Virus record (IMG/VR): IMGVR_UViG_3300023174_000039
Coordinates: 1 to 64,000 of that record
Reading direction: 5' to 3' (one strand)
Length of the DNA stretch: 64,000 nucleotides
Source: a virus
Shown: piece by piece, positions 51,620 through 60,195 of the stretch
How the letters are laid out: every line of letters starts with the position of its first letter
Position numbering within the stretch: the stretch's first letter is position 1
Notes under the pieces: model-generated
Told to the model about the DNA's origin: nothing
Seen by the model: only the letters and a program-made list of their open reading frames with translations
The model's database searches: none
Translations under genes and position numbers: made by a program

Positions 51620-52690
51620 ATGTATTCCACTACAGCATACTTATATCAGCAAATCACCAGAGTGTTATTGATTGACACCAGCGGTGGCTATTTCACAGCG
51701 AGGTACGATCCAGTGTACGCAAAACAACTAACAGTAAACAAAGGTGTTGACAACGTTCTACTCTTTGAATTTATCAATCAGGAACAAAAACCTGTAAACA
51801 TCACCGGCAGCACTTTTGTGTTCCGTATGATCAGCCAAAACGGCGATGTACTACTACTCAGCAAACGGATGGAAACACTCAGTGCCGCACTTGGCAGAGT
51901 CAAGGTAGTGCTAACAACTGAAGACACTATTGATTTAACAGCACAACCTGCCAGTTACAGTATCCAACGCACATCGGGTGATTATGTTCAAGCTGTGTAC
52001 ACAGATGCCAATTCGCAAGCTCGAGCAGACTGCAACATTGTGGATTCAATACTGCCCGAATTTCAAGACAGTGCCAATTTAACTATTCCCACAATTTATG
52101 GACCAAATGCATGGCCACAAAGTCCACCAAGTAGTTGGCCTGATTGGGCACTTACACCGCAGCCATTGAACGCCGCACATGCAACAGAATTTTATTCAAG
52201 CCAAATTCCCACACATGGTGCCAGCTTGACCACAATCAAAATGGATCTAACACATTACACAGGCACAATCAAAGCACAAGCCGCACAGGACTATGAAGCA
52301 CCATGGTATGATGTAACAGATTCAACACAGTACATGGATGCAACAGAAAGCATTTATCTTAATGTGGTTGGGTTCCATCCCTTGATACGTGTGGCATTTA
52401 ACCAAAGTCAAGGATGGGGCGCCACTGCCACTGCCACTGTGGTCAATGGAGTGGTCACAGGTATCACGGTCAACAACACCGGACAACGCTATATTGCCGC
52501 ACCAAATGTAATGATTATTGGCAACGGTGCAGGAGCCCGAGCAATAGGCAGCGTGGGGGCAGATGGCGGAATTGGTCCAATCACCGTGACTGATGGCGGC
52601 AACGGTTATCTACCTGTGACGTTTGGCAATCCGGTCTACGCTAGTGTTGTCATAAACAACGGCACTGTTACCAATTTGATGTATCGTTGA
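51620..52690 (+). CDS. Baseplate/fibre-type virion protein
   Basis: 356 aa. Residues 35-120 resemble the BppU N-terminal domain of baseplate upper proteins (LTVNKGVDNVLLFEFINQ, ITGSTFVFRMISQNG). The C-terminal 90 residues carry a duplicated glycine-rich motif: GVVTGITVNNTGQRYIAAPNVMI and GIGPITVTDGGNGYLPV. It is a late gene by its promoter, yet it stands alone between replication genes, which suggests an accessory, possibly host-range, role. Confidence 0.65.
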   Translation: MYSTTAYLYQQITRVLLIDTSGGYFTARYDPVYAKQLTVNKGVDNVLLFEFINQEQKPVNITGSTFVFRMISQNGDVLLLSKRMETLSAALGRVKVVLTTEDTIDLTAQPASYSIQRTSGDYVQAVYTDANSQARADCNIVDSILPEFQDSANLTIPTIYGPNAWPQSPPSSWPDWALTPQPLNAAHATEFYSSQIPTHGASLTTIKMDLTHYTGTIKAQAAQDYEAPWYDVTDSTQYMDATESIYLNVVGFHPLIRVAFNQSQGWGATATATVVNGVVTGITVNNTGQRYIAAPNVMIIGNGAGARAIGSVGADGGIGPITVTDGGNGYLPVTFGNPVYASVVINNGTVTNLMYR

Positions 52691-52719
52691 TTGATCTTTG
52701 TTGAGCAATCTGTTATACT
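52691..52719 (+). promoter_or_regulatory. Early sigma70-type promoter for primase-helicase
   Basis: TTGATC, 17 bases, TATACT; the -35 overlaps the stop of 51620. Confidence 0.58.
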
Positions 52720-52725
52720 ATACAG

Positions 52726-53709
52726 ATGCTAGACATTGTTTCCTACTTACCCGGCAAACGCAAACACACTCCATCTGGGTGGATCAGCTTCAATGCAGTT
52801 TGTTGCAGTCACAATGGGAATAGTCCAGACAAACGACAGCGTGGCGGACTCAAAGCAACAGAACAGGGTTGGAGTTATCACTGCTTTAACTGCGGATACA
52901 CCGCCAGCTTTATCCTTGGCCGCACTGTAAGCTTCAAAGCCCGCAGGCTCTTGAGTTGGATGGGTGTACCAGATGCTGAAATTGATCATCTCAATTTGGA
53001 AAGTTTGCGACACAGATCAATCAACGGCATATTAGAAGATCGACAAAAGATAGTCAATGTATTAAGTTCAATTGAGTTTGATGAACGAGACTTGCCGCCA
53101 TATGCTGAATTGTTGACTGATGAAGGCAATTACAGAGATTATGTGCGACGTCGTTGTGTGCCAGAAGACTTTCCTGTAATGGTACAGTTACATAACGATG
53201 GTATTCATTGGACACGCCCACATGTGATAATTCCATTTACCCATAATGATCAAGTTGTGGGTTATACATGTAGATTTCTCGACAACAAAACGCCTAAGTA
53301 CATATCCGACAGCCAACCTAACTATGTGTTTGGCACAGATCTACAAAACAAAGCCTGGGACCATGCGTTAGTAATGGAAGGTATCTTTGATGCACTCAGC
53401 ATCGGAGGTCTTGCCGTGATGCACAACACCATCAGCGATGGACAGGCTAGACTCATACGCAGTCTAGGAAAACAAATAACAGTAGTGCCAGACCAAGATG
53501 TGCCTGGCCTAGAACTAATTGATCGTGCTGTAGAACTAGGATGGGCTGTGAGCATACCCAACTGGCCCGCACACATTAAAGATGTAAATGATGCTGTGAT
53601 AGAGTTGGGTCGACTTGGCACCTTGCTGACTATTATGCAGGCTAGAGAAACAAGTCGAATCAAGATAGAAATAAGGAAGAAACAACTTGCTAAAAGAATA
53701 CGGACTTGA
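52726..53709 (+). CDS. 61: DNA primase gp61
   Basis: 327 aa. A CHC2-type zinc site is formed by VCCSHNGNSP and YHCFNCGY near residues 25-57. A Toprim domain follows with VMEGIFDALSIGG near 220 and TVVPDQDVPG near 255. It synthesises primers for lagging-strand replication with helicase gp41, whose gene overlaps by 23 nt. The operon 61-41 shares one early promoter. Confidence 0.88.
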   Translation: MLDIVSYLPGKRKHTPSGWISFNAVCCSHNGNSPDKRQRGGLKATEQGWSYHCFNCGYTASFILGRTVSFKARRLLSWMGVPDAEIDHLNLESLRHRSINGILEDRQKIVNVLSSIEFDERDLPPYAELLTDEGNYRDYVRRRCVPEDFPVMVQLHNDGIHWTRPHVIIPFTHNDQVVGYTCRFLDNKTPKYISDSQPNYVFGTDLQNKAWDHALVMEGIFDALSIGGLAVMHNTISDGQARLIRSLGKQITVVPDQDVPGLELIDRAVELGWAVSIPNWPAHIKDVNDAVIELGRLGTLLTIMQARETSRIKIEIRKKQLAKRIRT

Positions 53710-55159
53710 CGTCCAAAGACTATTTTTAGAGATGATGTTGGAAGATGCGTCTAGCTATGTGCGCATTCAAAATATCTACAACCCAGAGAACTTTGACAAG
53801 AGCTTGCGCAAAGCCGCAGAGTTTATTAAAGAACACTCAGACAAACACAAAACCATGCCTGACAGGTTGCAGATTAGTGCCACCACAGGAGTTAAACTGC
53901 AACCGGTGCCAGACTTAAACGAAGGTCACTATGACTGGTTCATGCAGGAGTTTGAATCATTTACCAAGCGTCAAGAACTTGAACGTGCTATCTTAAAGGC
54001 AGCAGACTTGCTGGAAAAGGGCGACTTTGATCCTGTGGAAAAACTCATCAAAGATGCTGTACAAATCTCACTTACCAAAGACATGGGCACAGACTACTTT
54101 GCTGATCCGGCTGCCAGGATCAACAAATATTTCAACTCAGGTGGGCAAGTATCAACAGGCTGGCCACAGATGGATCGATTGTTGTATGGTGGATTCTCAA
54201 GAGGAGAACTAAACATCTTTGCAGGTGGATCGGGTTCGGGCAAGAGCTTGGTCATGATGAACATTGCGTTAAACTGGTTACAGCAAGGACTAAGTGGTGT
54301 TTATATCTCACTAGAACTTTCAGAAGAACTCACAAGTTTGCGCACAGATGCCATGTTAACACAAACCAGTACCAAAGACATTCGAAAAGATATTGACACA
54401 ACCACAATGAAAGTCATACTGGTGGGCAAGAAGTCGGGAAATTATCAAGTTAAAGGATTACCGGCACAGAGCAATATCAATGATATTCGCGCTTATTTAA
54501 AAGAGTATCAAATTCAAACAGGCAAGAAAGTGGACTTTGTGATGATTGACTACTTGGATTTGTTGATGCCAGTAAGTGCTAAGGTCAGTCCCAACGACTT
54601 GTTTGTGAAAGACAAGTATGTGAGTGAGGAATTGCGCAACTTGTCCAAAGAACTGGGAGTGTTAATGGTCACCGCATCACAGTTGAATCGATCAGCTGTG
54701 GAAGAAGTTGTGTTTGATCACTCACACATTTCAGGTGGTATTTCCAAGATCAACACAGCAGACAATGTGTTTGGTATCTTTACCAGTCGGTCAATGAAAG
54801 AGCGTGGCAAGTATCAAATACAATGTATGAAATCACGTAGTTCAACAGGTGTGGGACAAAATATCGATCTGGAATACAACATTGAAACCATGCGTATTAC
54901 TGATGAGGGCGGTGACGAAGGAACTGGTTACAACAAACCACAGAGCAGTATCATGGACACAATCAAAGCACGTAGCCAAATAACCACTGTTGATAGTGAA
55001 AGTACCAAGTCTACCAAGTGGGAGAAGCCAACCGGTAAACACGCATGGGAATATCAAACTGGCAGTACAGATCAGAAATCAGACGATACAGAAAAAGTCA
55101 CAGCAGATGTGCAAAGTGCAAAACTTAAACAAATGCTTGCAGGTATTAAAAAGGGTTAG
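53687..55159 (+). CDS. 41: Replicative helicase gp41
   Basis: 490 aa, DnaB/gp41 family. Walker A FAGGSGSGKSLVMMN near residue 178, an ISLELSEEL segment, Walker B FVMIDYLDLLMP near 285, sensor VMVTASQLNRSAV near 327, and arginine finger region KSRSSTGVGQ. The start is TTG inside the primase gene with AAGGAAGAAA upstream. A Ser/Thr/Lys-rich tail ends the protein. It forms hexamers on the lagging strand. Confidence 0.92.
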   Translation: MLKEYGLDVQRLFLEMMLEDASSYVRIQNIYNPENFDKSLRKAAEFIKEHSDKHKTMPDRLQISATTGVKLQPVPDLNEGHYDWFMQEFESFTKRQELERAILKAADLLEKGDFDPVEKLIKDAVQISLTKDMGTDYFADPAARINKYFNSGGQVSTGWPQMDRLLYGGFSRGELNIFAGGSGSGKSLVMMNIALNWLQQGLSGVYISLELSEELTSLRTDAMLTQTSTKDIRKDIDTTTMKVILVGKKSGNYQVKGLPAQSNINDIRAYLKEYQIQTGKKVDFVMIDYLDLLMPVSAKVSPNDLFVKDKYVSEELRNLSKELGVLMVTASQLNRSAVEEVVFDHSHISGGISKINTADNVFGIFTSRSMKERGKYQIQCMKSRSSTGVGQNIDLEYNIETMRITDEGGDEGTGYNKPQSSIMDTIKARSQITTVDSESTKSTKWEKPTGKHAWEYQTGSTDQKSDDTEKVTADVQSAKLKQMLAGIKKG

Positions 55160-56052
55160 GCAAACACGCAACCGTTGTTGCCTATGCAATACCATTTGTT
55201 GTTGATGTACTGTAGTGTGCAACCGTCACCAATGTCGTTGAGAGTGATAGTACCGGTGCCGGATGATTTCCATCCTGCATTGGTCACTGTGATAACCATG
55301 TCGCCAAGATCTGCAACCATCATAAAGGTTTTGATTTGACCATTGGTACCAGCAGCCAATGTAGCAGTTTCTGCTGAGGAAGTAGAAATATAGCTGGCAG
55401 TTGTTGCTAGGCTTACCGCTGCCGATGCGGCTAGATCTTCACTGCTGGCCAACAACAATGGATTTGTGTACAACCTCAAAGGACGATTTAAATCAAACAT
55501 GGTAACAGTTGTACCACCATTCTTGGTTTGGAATGCAAACTCGTATGTGCCCGCGGCAGCAAAGGTAATGGTATTGCCTGAAATGCCCTGTACGCCAGTT
55601 GTGCCGTACAGTGTGGTCATGCCCGAGAATGTGACAGTTCTACCTGCAATGTCTATGACAAGTTGTAATTTAATATAGCCAAAAGTAGGAGCAATTGGCC
55701 AATTATTAATGCTGACATTGATATTGCCCGTAGTTGTGATACTTTGATAATGACCGGCTGCGTAATCCACTGCAATTGATCCTGCTGTGGCAGTGATGTT
55801 GACTGCTGTGGCTGAAAAATCTTGAATTTTGGCCGCATAAATTAGCGCATCATTCATGTTGTTGTCCAAGGTGGTGCCATTCAGTGCAGCCTTTAATACA
55901 GCTTTGTTTTCTAGATCGTTTATTTCGTTTTCTGCGTATTGAAAATTTGTTTGAATTGCTGTAAAATTATCACGAAATCCCTGTGTATTGTTAGGTTGTC
56001 CGGCCACAGGATATGCGGTATCTATATTGTTTGGGTTGATCTGACTGGTCAT
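55156..56052 (-). CDS. Virion protein, probably baseplate or fibre
   Basis: 298 aa, rich in Thr/Asn/Ala/Gly. It starts MTSQINPNNIDTAYPVAGQPNNTQGFRDNFTAI, a common opening in aquatic T4-like structural proteins, then a beta-repeat region (GYIKLQLVIDIAGRTVTFSG, AAGTYEFAFQTKNGGTTV), and ends with a small cap (TLQYINNKWYCIGNNG). The start ATG has AAAGGAA upstream. Its 3' end overlaps gp41 by 4 nt. Confidence 0.65.
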   Translation of the reverse strand: MTSQINPNNIDTAYPVAGQPNNTQGFRDNFTAIQTNFQYAENEINDLENKAVLKAALNGTTLDNNMNDALIYAAKIQDFSATAVNITATAGSIAVDYAAGHYQSITTTGNINVSINNWPIAPTFGYIKLQLVIDIAGRTVTFSGMTTLYGTTGVQGISGNTITFAAAGTYEFAFQTKNGGTTVTMFDLNRPLRLYTNPLLLASSEDLAASAAVSLATTASYISTSSAETATLAAGTNGQIKTFMMVADLGDMVITVTNAGWKSSGTGTITLNDIGDGCTLQYINNKWYCIGNNGCVFA

Positions 56053-56083
56053 TATTATTCCTTTGCTTTGCAAGCAGTATAGA

Positions 56084-56092
56084 TATTTATTA
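56084..56092 (-). promoter_or_regulatory. Late promoter TAATAAATA
   Basis: A minus-strand late-type motif with a 31-base leader before the ATG at 56052. Confidence 0.55.
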
Positions 56093-56105
56093 GAATTCAA
56101 AAAGC

Positions 56106-56113
56106 ACTAAATA
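56106..56113 (+). promoter_or_regulatory. Late promoter ACTAAATA
   Basis: A late octamer 19 bases before the ATG at 56133, divergent from the minus-strand late motif at 56084. Confidence 0.5.
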
Positions 56114-56132
56114 ATCCAAAGGTTCTTGAGTA

Positions 56133-56381
56133 ATGCAAAAAAAGACACGTAGTTTGTTGGAAGAATTAGACTCAATGTATGTTGAGCGAGATCGTCGCCT
56201 CATCATTGAATCACGTGCAGATAATATAATTGCCAGTGCAATCAGGCTGGTTGAACAAATTGAACACGAGTTTGGCACTGAGCAAGCAGAGAATCTCACA
56301 AGAAAATTGCTCAATGCCATACGAACAAAGGATGCTGGAAAGTTTTCTAGATCCGTTAGGAAAACCAATGCAGATTCATGA
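56133..56381 (+). CDS. Small helical hypothetical protein
   Basis: 82 aa, almost wholly helical and charged (RSLLEELDSMYVERDRRLIIESRADNIIASAIRLVEQIE). A short basic C terminus follows. It overlaps the next gene by 14 nt. Small proteins of this type occur in aquatic T4-like phages in late operons. No function is evident. Confidence 0.58.
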   Translation: MQKKTRSLLEELDSMYVERDRRLIIESRADNIIASAIRLVEQIEHEFGTEQAENLTRKLLNAIRTKDAGKFSRSVRKTNADS

Positions 56382-57069
56382 AATAACACGCAAACAAATA
56401 GCCGAAGCTGTTGGCGATAAAATATTAGGTGGCTTGACCAACATGCTGTACAAATCAGCAGGTGCTACCAATCCACATGATCAAAATGGTCTTCAAGGCC
56501 CTGCCACAGCTGGCAATCTAAGACAAGGTGCCGCTGGTGAAATGAATAAGACATTGCTAGCACCACTTGCAAAAGAAATGCAAAAACGTTGGGCACAAAC
56601 AGTGCAACAACTGTTGATAAAATCAGTTGATAAAACCACAGGTGCCCCTGCCACCAGTGCGGCGGGAATTGATAGCACGGCATTAGAAAAAGAAATGTAT
56701 ACGTTTATAAATACATTGGTTGGGTTTGACGTGGGCACATTGCCCAGCATGGATGATGGTTCAGGGCAGGCCAAGCAACTGGATTCAGAACTAAAGCCAC
56801 AGATCACAGCGGCCATTGCCAACACACAAAAGCCCACAACTGGAGCAGATGTTTGGCTGCCATTGGCCACTAGTATACAACGTGCAAAAAGCATAAAGAA
56901 TTTTGCTAGTGGCGGTAAAGCTGCCGGAGGCCCCAGCAAGTTCTTACCTATTACACCAACAGGAGTAGCAGGCAAAGTACTAGTAGATGGCCAGCCATAC
57001 AACCGAACTAATCCAATTCATATAGCATCAGTCAAGGCGGCGGGAATTGACCCTGCCACACTCAAATAA
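56368..57069 (+). CDS. Predicted internal head protein C
   Basis: 233 aa. The start MQIHEITRKQIAE-A has an I-x-E site as in capsid-targeted proteins. The rest is Ala/Gly/Thr/Pro-rich with helices (EMQKRWAQTVQQLLIKS, LEKEMYTFINTLVG) and ends LVDGQPYNRTNPIHIASVKAAGID. I prefer this ATG because TTAGGA lies just upstream; earlier in-frame ATGs lie inside 56133. It overlaps the next ATG by one base. Confidence 0.55.
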   Translation: MQIHEITRKQIAEAVGDKILGGLTNMLYKSAGATNPHDQNGLQGPATAGNLRQGAAGEMNKTLLAPLAKEMQKRWAQTVQQLLIKSVDKTTGAPATSAAGIDSTALEKEMYTFINTLVGFDVGTLPSMDDGSGQAKQLDSELKPQITAAIANTQKPTTGADVWLPLATSIQRAKSIKNFASGGKAAGGPSKFLPITPTGVAGKVLVDGQPYNRTNPIHIASVKAAGIDPATLK

Positions 57070-58961
57070 TGAAATATCTAACAAAACTACTAGAAGGCGG
57101 CAATGTGTTCAAGGACAAACAAGGCCAGCCACTCACACAACGCATCAATCAAGCTGATGTGCCTGCCACCATCAAATACATTGAAAATATTTTGGGAATT
57201 GAATTCCCGCCCGAACGCTGGTTGGGATCTACGGGCCGCAAGCCCACATCAGGCGACTTGGATCTTGGTGTGGACCTAAATGAAATTGACAAAGATCAAT
57301 TGGCTGCTGCACTACAGCAAATTGTAACTGGCCAGGGACTGGATCCACGTGAATGGGTTGTTAAAAAGGGCGAAGTACACTTTAGAACCCCCATTGCTGG
57401 AGATCCCAACAAAGGTTATGTACAAACAGACTTTATGTTTTTCCCCAATTTGGACTGGGGCACATTCTATTATGGTGGCGCAGAAGGGTCTGCATACAAA
57501 GGCATGAACCGCAATGTGCTAATGTCAAGTATGGCCAAGGCCTTGGGCTTTAAAGTGGGTGCAAATGGCATGTTCAGCAGATCAACTGAGCAACTGGTTC
57601 CTGGCGGAATGGATCCCAATCATGTGGCTCAAGTGTTATTGGGCCCAGCATTCACAAAAGAAAATCTAAAGAATGTGGAAAGCATCTACGCCGCATTGAG
57701 TAATGATCCCAATAAAGATGCCAAGCTAAAAGATTTCCGTGAATATCTAGCACGTGAAGGATTCAAAGAGCCACAACTGTCGGTGTCTGAAGATGATGTG
57801 GGCTTTTTGGGACGCCTGCGTGATCGTATTGTTAACAAGGGCTATGTGGCACTGGTAGAAGCCGAGGAACCTGGAGTAGGCGGCCGAGCCAAGGGCATTG
57901 AACACCTGGAAGATCTAGTGTTCCGTCGTGGCACACAAGGTATTCAAGACGCCTTGGACATTGTGCAACATGCTACAGAGAATCCCCGAACAACCACTGC
58001 CAAGTGGGACGGTAAGCCAGCTGTGATTTGGGGTCGCAAACCCAGCACAGGCGAGTTTGTGTTGACTGATGGATCCGGCTTTGAAGCCAAGGGCTACGAC
58101 GGTCTTGCTACCAGTCCACAAATGATGGCTGCTATCCAACGCACACGGTCAGGCAATCGCGATGAATTGATCAACTTGTATGCACAGCTATTCCCTGTGC
58201 TAGAAGCCACACTGCCAGCCAACTTCCGCGGCTACGTCAAAGGTGATCTGTTGTACATGTCAACCCCGCCAGAAATTGCCGGTAACTATGTGTTCCGCCC
58301 CAACACTATTGAGTATAAAATTCCAGCTCGAAGTAAATTGGGACAACGCATCGGAAACAGTGACATTGGTATTGCTGTACACTCAATGTATTCGGATGTG
58401 GGCGATGCACGTCAACCACTTAAAGGTGTGACATTTAATGAAGTACCTGGCCTAATGCTAGAGCGTCCAGCAACACCATCAGCATTGGTAACAGAACCTG
58501 CCAAAGTCAAACAACTCAAGCAATTGATACGCACAGATGGTGCAGACATTGCCACATTGTTTAATCCTGCCGAACTGCGAGCACACAAGATCACAGACCT
58601 TGCCAAACTATGCGTGGACTATATCAACACCAAGGTTGGTGCACCACTGAACCCGCAAACACTATTGCCCGAGTTTGGCCACTGGTTGCAAAGCCGAGTA
58701 ACACCCAGCAAGTTCCGTAATATTGTGGAGTATCTGGAAAGCCCCAGTAGCAATACCCCTGCGCTGGCCGCTGCCTTTACTGCGTTTATACTGTTGCATG
58801 ATTTGAAGATGGACATTCTAAAACAAGCAGATCTAGAGCATCCAGGACAAGAAGGCTGGGTCATGGCCACCCCTGCAGGTTATGCCAAGGCTGTAAATCG
58901 CTTTGATCCCAATGCTTTTGCTGCTCAAAATCGGCAGAGAAATAACCCTCAACCCACGTGA
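57069..58961 (+). CDS. Nucleotidyltransferase plus ligase-like protein, probably head-packaged
   Basis: 630 aa. The start MKYLTKLLE-G resembles a capsid-targeting peptide with L-x-E. Residues 50-125 are a pol-beta-type nucleotidyltransferase: G53-S54 ... D63-L-D65 and third acidic D121 in YVQTDFMF. Residues 305-420 look like the adenylylation domain of ATP ligases: AKWDGKPAVIWGR with K312 as the expected nucleotidyl lysine, FEAKGYDG, and YVKGDLLYM. This C-terminal part matches a phage family I recall as DUF6267. The chemistry is inferred, not shown. Confidence 0.65.
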   Translation: MKYLTKLLEGGNVFKDKQGQPLTQRINQADVPATIKYIENILGIEFPPERWLGSTGRKPTSGDLDLGVDLNEIDKDQLAAALQQIVTGQGLDPREWVVKKGEVHFRTPIAGDPNKGYVQTDFMFFPNLDWGTFYYGGAEGSAYKGMNRNVLMSSMAKALGFKVGANGMFSRSTEQLVPGGMDPNHVAQVLLGPAFTKENLKNVESIYAALSNDPNKDAKLKDFREYLAREGFKEPQLSVSEDDVGFLGRLRDRIVNKGYVALVEAEEPGVGGRAKGIEHLEDLVFRRGTQGIQDALDIVQHATENPRTTTAKWDGKPAVIWGRKPSTGEFVLTDGSGFEAKGYDGLATSPQMMAAIQRTRSGNRDELINLYAQLFPVLEATLPANFRGYVKGDLLYMSTPPEIAGNYVFRPNTIEYKIPARSKLGQRIGNSDIGIAVHSMYSDVGDARQPLKGVTFNEVPGLMLERPATPSALVTEPAKVKQLKQLIRTDGADIATLFNPAELRAHKITDLAKLCVDYINTKVGAPLNPQTLLPEFGHWLQSRVTPSKFRNIVEYLESPSSNTPALAAAFTAFILLHDLKMDILKQADLEHPGQEGWVMATPAGYAKAVNRFDPNAFAAQNRQRNNPQPT

Positions 58962-58974
58962 TTTTTGCCAAAAG

Positions 58975-58982
58975 GCTAAATA
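58975..58982 (+). promoter_or_regulatory. Late promoter GCTAAATA
   Basis: A late octamer with a 42-base leader and an AAAGGA ribosome site before 59025. Confidence 0.6.
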
Positions 58983-59024
58983 AAAGCAGACCCACTGTGG
59001 TCACAAACTTAAAGGAAATTCATC

Positions 59025-59426
59025 ATGGCATATTTAATCCCCGTAAATGGCGATTCACAACCAGTATTCGCAATCGACGTACTGAACGGCCCTGTAAGCG
59101 CATCAGCTTCCACAGCCGCTACACCAGTTAACCTAGCTGGTCCTAAACTAGACTTCTTCCGTGCTGTCGCCAACACCACTGTTGTTTCACAACAAGGTGT
59201 GCAAGAGTATGTTGGAAACGTTATTCAAGCTATCCAACAAACTGCTACAGTTGCAATGTATCAAGTTGACGGCACAGTGTTGAGCTTTGCTACGTACCCA
59301 ACAGGTGCGTTTGCTAATGCTACAACAAACACCAGCGCCGCTACCTTCTTGGCCGCTGCCAACGTAACCTACACAGGTTACCAGTTAGACAGTTGCACCA
59401 GCGTTGGCTTCAAGCTATCGACCTAA
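59025..59426 (+). CDS. Small virion protein, Ala/Thr/Val-rich
   Basis: 133 aa of beta-forming sequence (YLIPVNGDSQPVFAIDVLNG, AVANTTVVSQQGVQEYVGNVIQ, TVAMYQVDGTVLSF). It has its own late promoter, a good ribosome site and its own terminator, implying a high-copy product such as a decoration or tail protein. No family is recognised. Confidence 0.62.
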   Translation: MAYLIPVNGDSQPVFAIDVLNGPVSASASTAATPVNLAGPKLDFFRAVANTTVVSQQGVQEYVGNVIQAIQQTATVAMYQVDGTVLSFATYPTGAFANATTNTSAATFLAAANVTYTGYQLDSCTSVGFKLST

Positions 59427-59440
59427 TCAATCTTTGATTA

Positions 59441-59478
59441 ACAACAAGCCCGGCTTAGAAATATCCCGGGCTTTTTGT
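59441..59478 (+). terminator. Rho-independent terminator after 59025
   Basis: AAGCCCGG / CCGGGCTT stem around a 12-base loop, extended by AAC...GTT pairing, followed by T-rich sequence. Confidence 0.85.
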
Positions 59479-59483
59479 TGGCC

Positions 59484-59491
59484 GTTAAATA
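59484..59491 (+). promoter_or_regulatory. Late promoter GTTAAATA
   Basis: A late-type octamer eight bases before the ATG at 59500, directly after the terminator. Confidence 0.5.
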
Positions 59492-59499
59492 CTCCTATA

Positions 59500-59922
59500 A
59501 TGCGAATACTCTGTAGAACTCTTTTTGATTGCTCGGCCACTGGCATCACTGGTCATTATAGACCCAGCCAGATACCATTTACGGATGGTGCTGGCAACAC
59601 AATTAAAAATCAGCACGACTGGACATTTGCCAGGAATCAGCAACGCAATTGGGAAACTCTGAATCAACTGATCAGCTTGCGTACACAACCAGTGGATGTT
59701 GTGCCCTTGGGATGTGATTCGGGCATTTGGCATTTTGAATTTGAAGTTGAACACGGAGAAGTATACAGCACTACTGGATATGTAGGTGACTTGACTGGCT
59801 TGGTAAATGAATGTGCTGGTGTGCCTATGTTGACAGGACTGACAGAAAAGTTAACTGAGCAAGCTGTATTAGTAACCCAAGGCGCAGATCAGAACATTTG
59901 GTTTGAACCCATAAATAAATGA
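59500..59922 (+). CDS. Conserved-type virion-associated protein
   Basis: 140 aa: MRILCRTLFDCSATGITGHYRPSQIPF and TFARNQQRNWETLNQLISLRTQP are characteristic of a protein found in aquatic T4-like phages next to late genes. The C-terminal half is beta-rich (WHFEFEVEHGEVYSTTG). No enzymatic motif is seen. The start fits the late promoter; an upstream in-frame ATG would lie in the previous terminator. Confidence 0.6.
   Translation: MRILCRTLFDCSATGITGHYRPSQIPFTDGAGNTIKNQHDWTFARNQQRNWETLNQLISLRTQPVDVVPLGCDSGIWHFEFEVEHGEVYSTTGYVGDLTGLVNECAGVPMLTGLTEKLTEQAVLVTQGADQNIWFEPINK
59910..59917 (+). promoter_or_regulatory. Late promoter CATAAATA
   Basis: A late octamer 17 bases before the ATG at 59935, overlapping the previous stop. 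Confidence 0.5.
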
Positions 59923-59934
59923 TGGGAACCCATT

Positions 59935-60195
59935 ATGGACACAACTGATATTGAAAAAAAGAGTCTTGAAGCGCACGTGGAATTATGTGCCGAGCGATAT
60001 AAATTGCTAGAACTCAAATTAGAGACTGTGGAGTCCACAGTGGACAGTCTCAGAGACACCATTGACCAAGTACACAATATAGTGCAAGGAATGGCAGCCA
60101 AACGCAATGATCAATTGATCCACTGGGGATCGGGCGTCATTGGTGTGCTGTTAGGCACCATTGGATGGCTGGTTTCGCATTACATACTCAAATGA
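59935..60195 (+). CDS. Coiled-coil membrane protein, XhlA/holin-like
   Basis: 86 aa. Residues 8-55 form a coiled coil (KLLELKLETVESTVDSLRDTIDQVHNIVQ), followed by a C-terminal membrane helix WGSGVIGVLLGTIGWLVSHYIL. This arrangement is that of haemolysin XhlA-type phage proteins that accompany holins in lysis. No lysin gene is adjacent in the window, so a lysis role is tentative; a membrane-anchored assembly factor is the alternative. Confidence 0.6.
   Translation: MDTTDIEKKSLEAHVELCAERYKLLELKLETVESTVDSLRDTIDQVHNIVQGMAAKRNDQLIHWGSGVIGVLLGTIGWLVSHYILK

Noticed and set aside
53054-53663. Minus-strand open frames inside the primase and terminase genes
   Set aside because: They have no ribosome sites or recognisable motifs and mirror codon bias of the plus-strand genes.
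59441-59478. Inverted repeat as possible attachment site
   Set aside because: Stem followed by T run and placed after a stop codon is a standard intrinsic terminator; no integrase is present.
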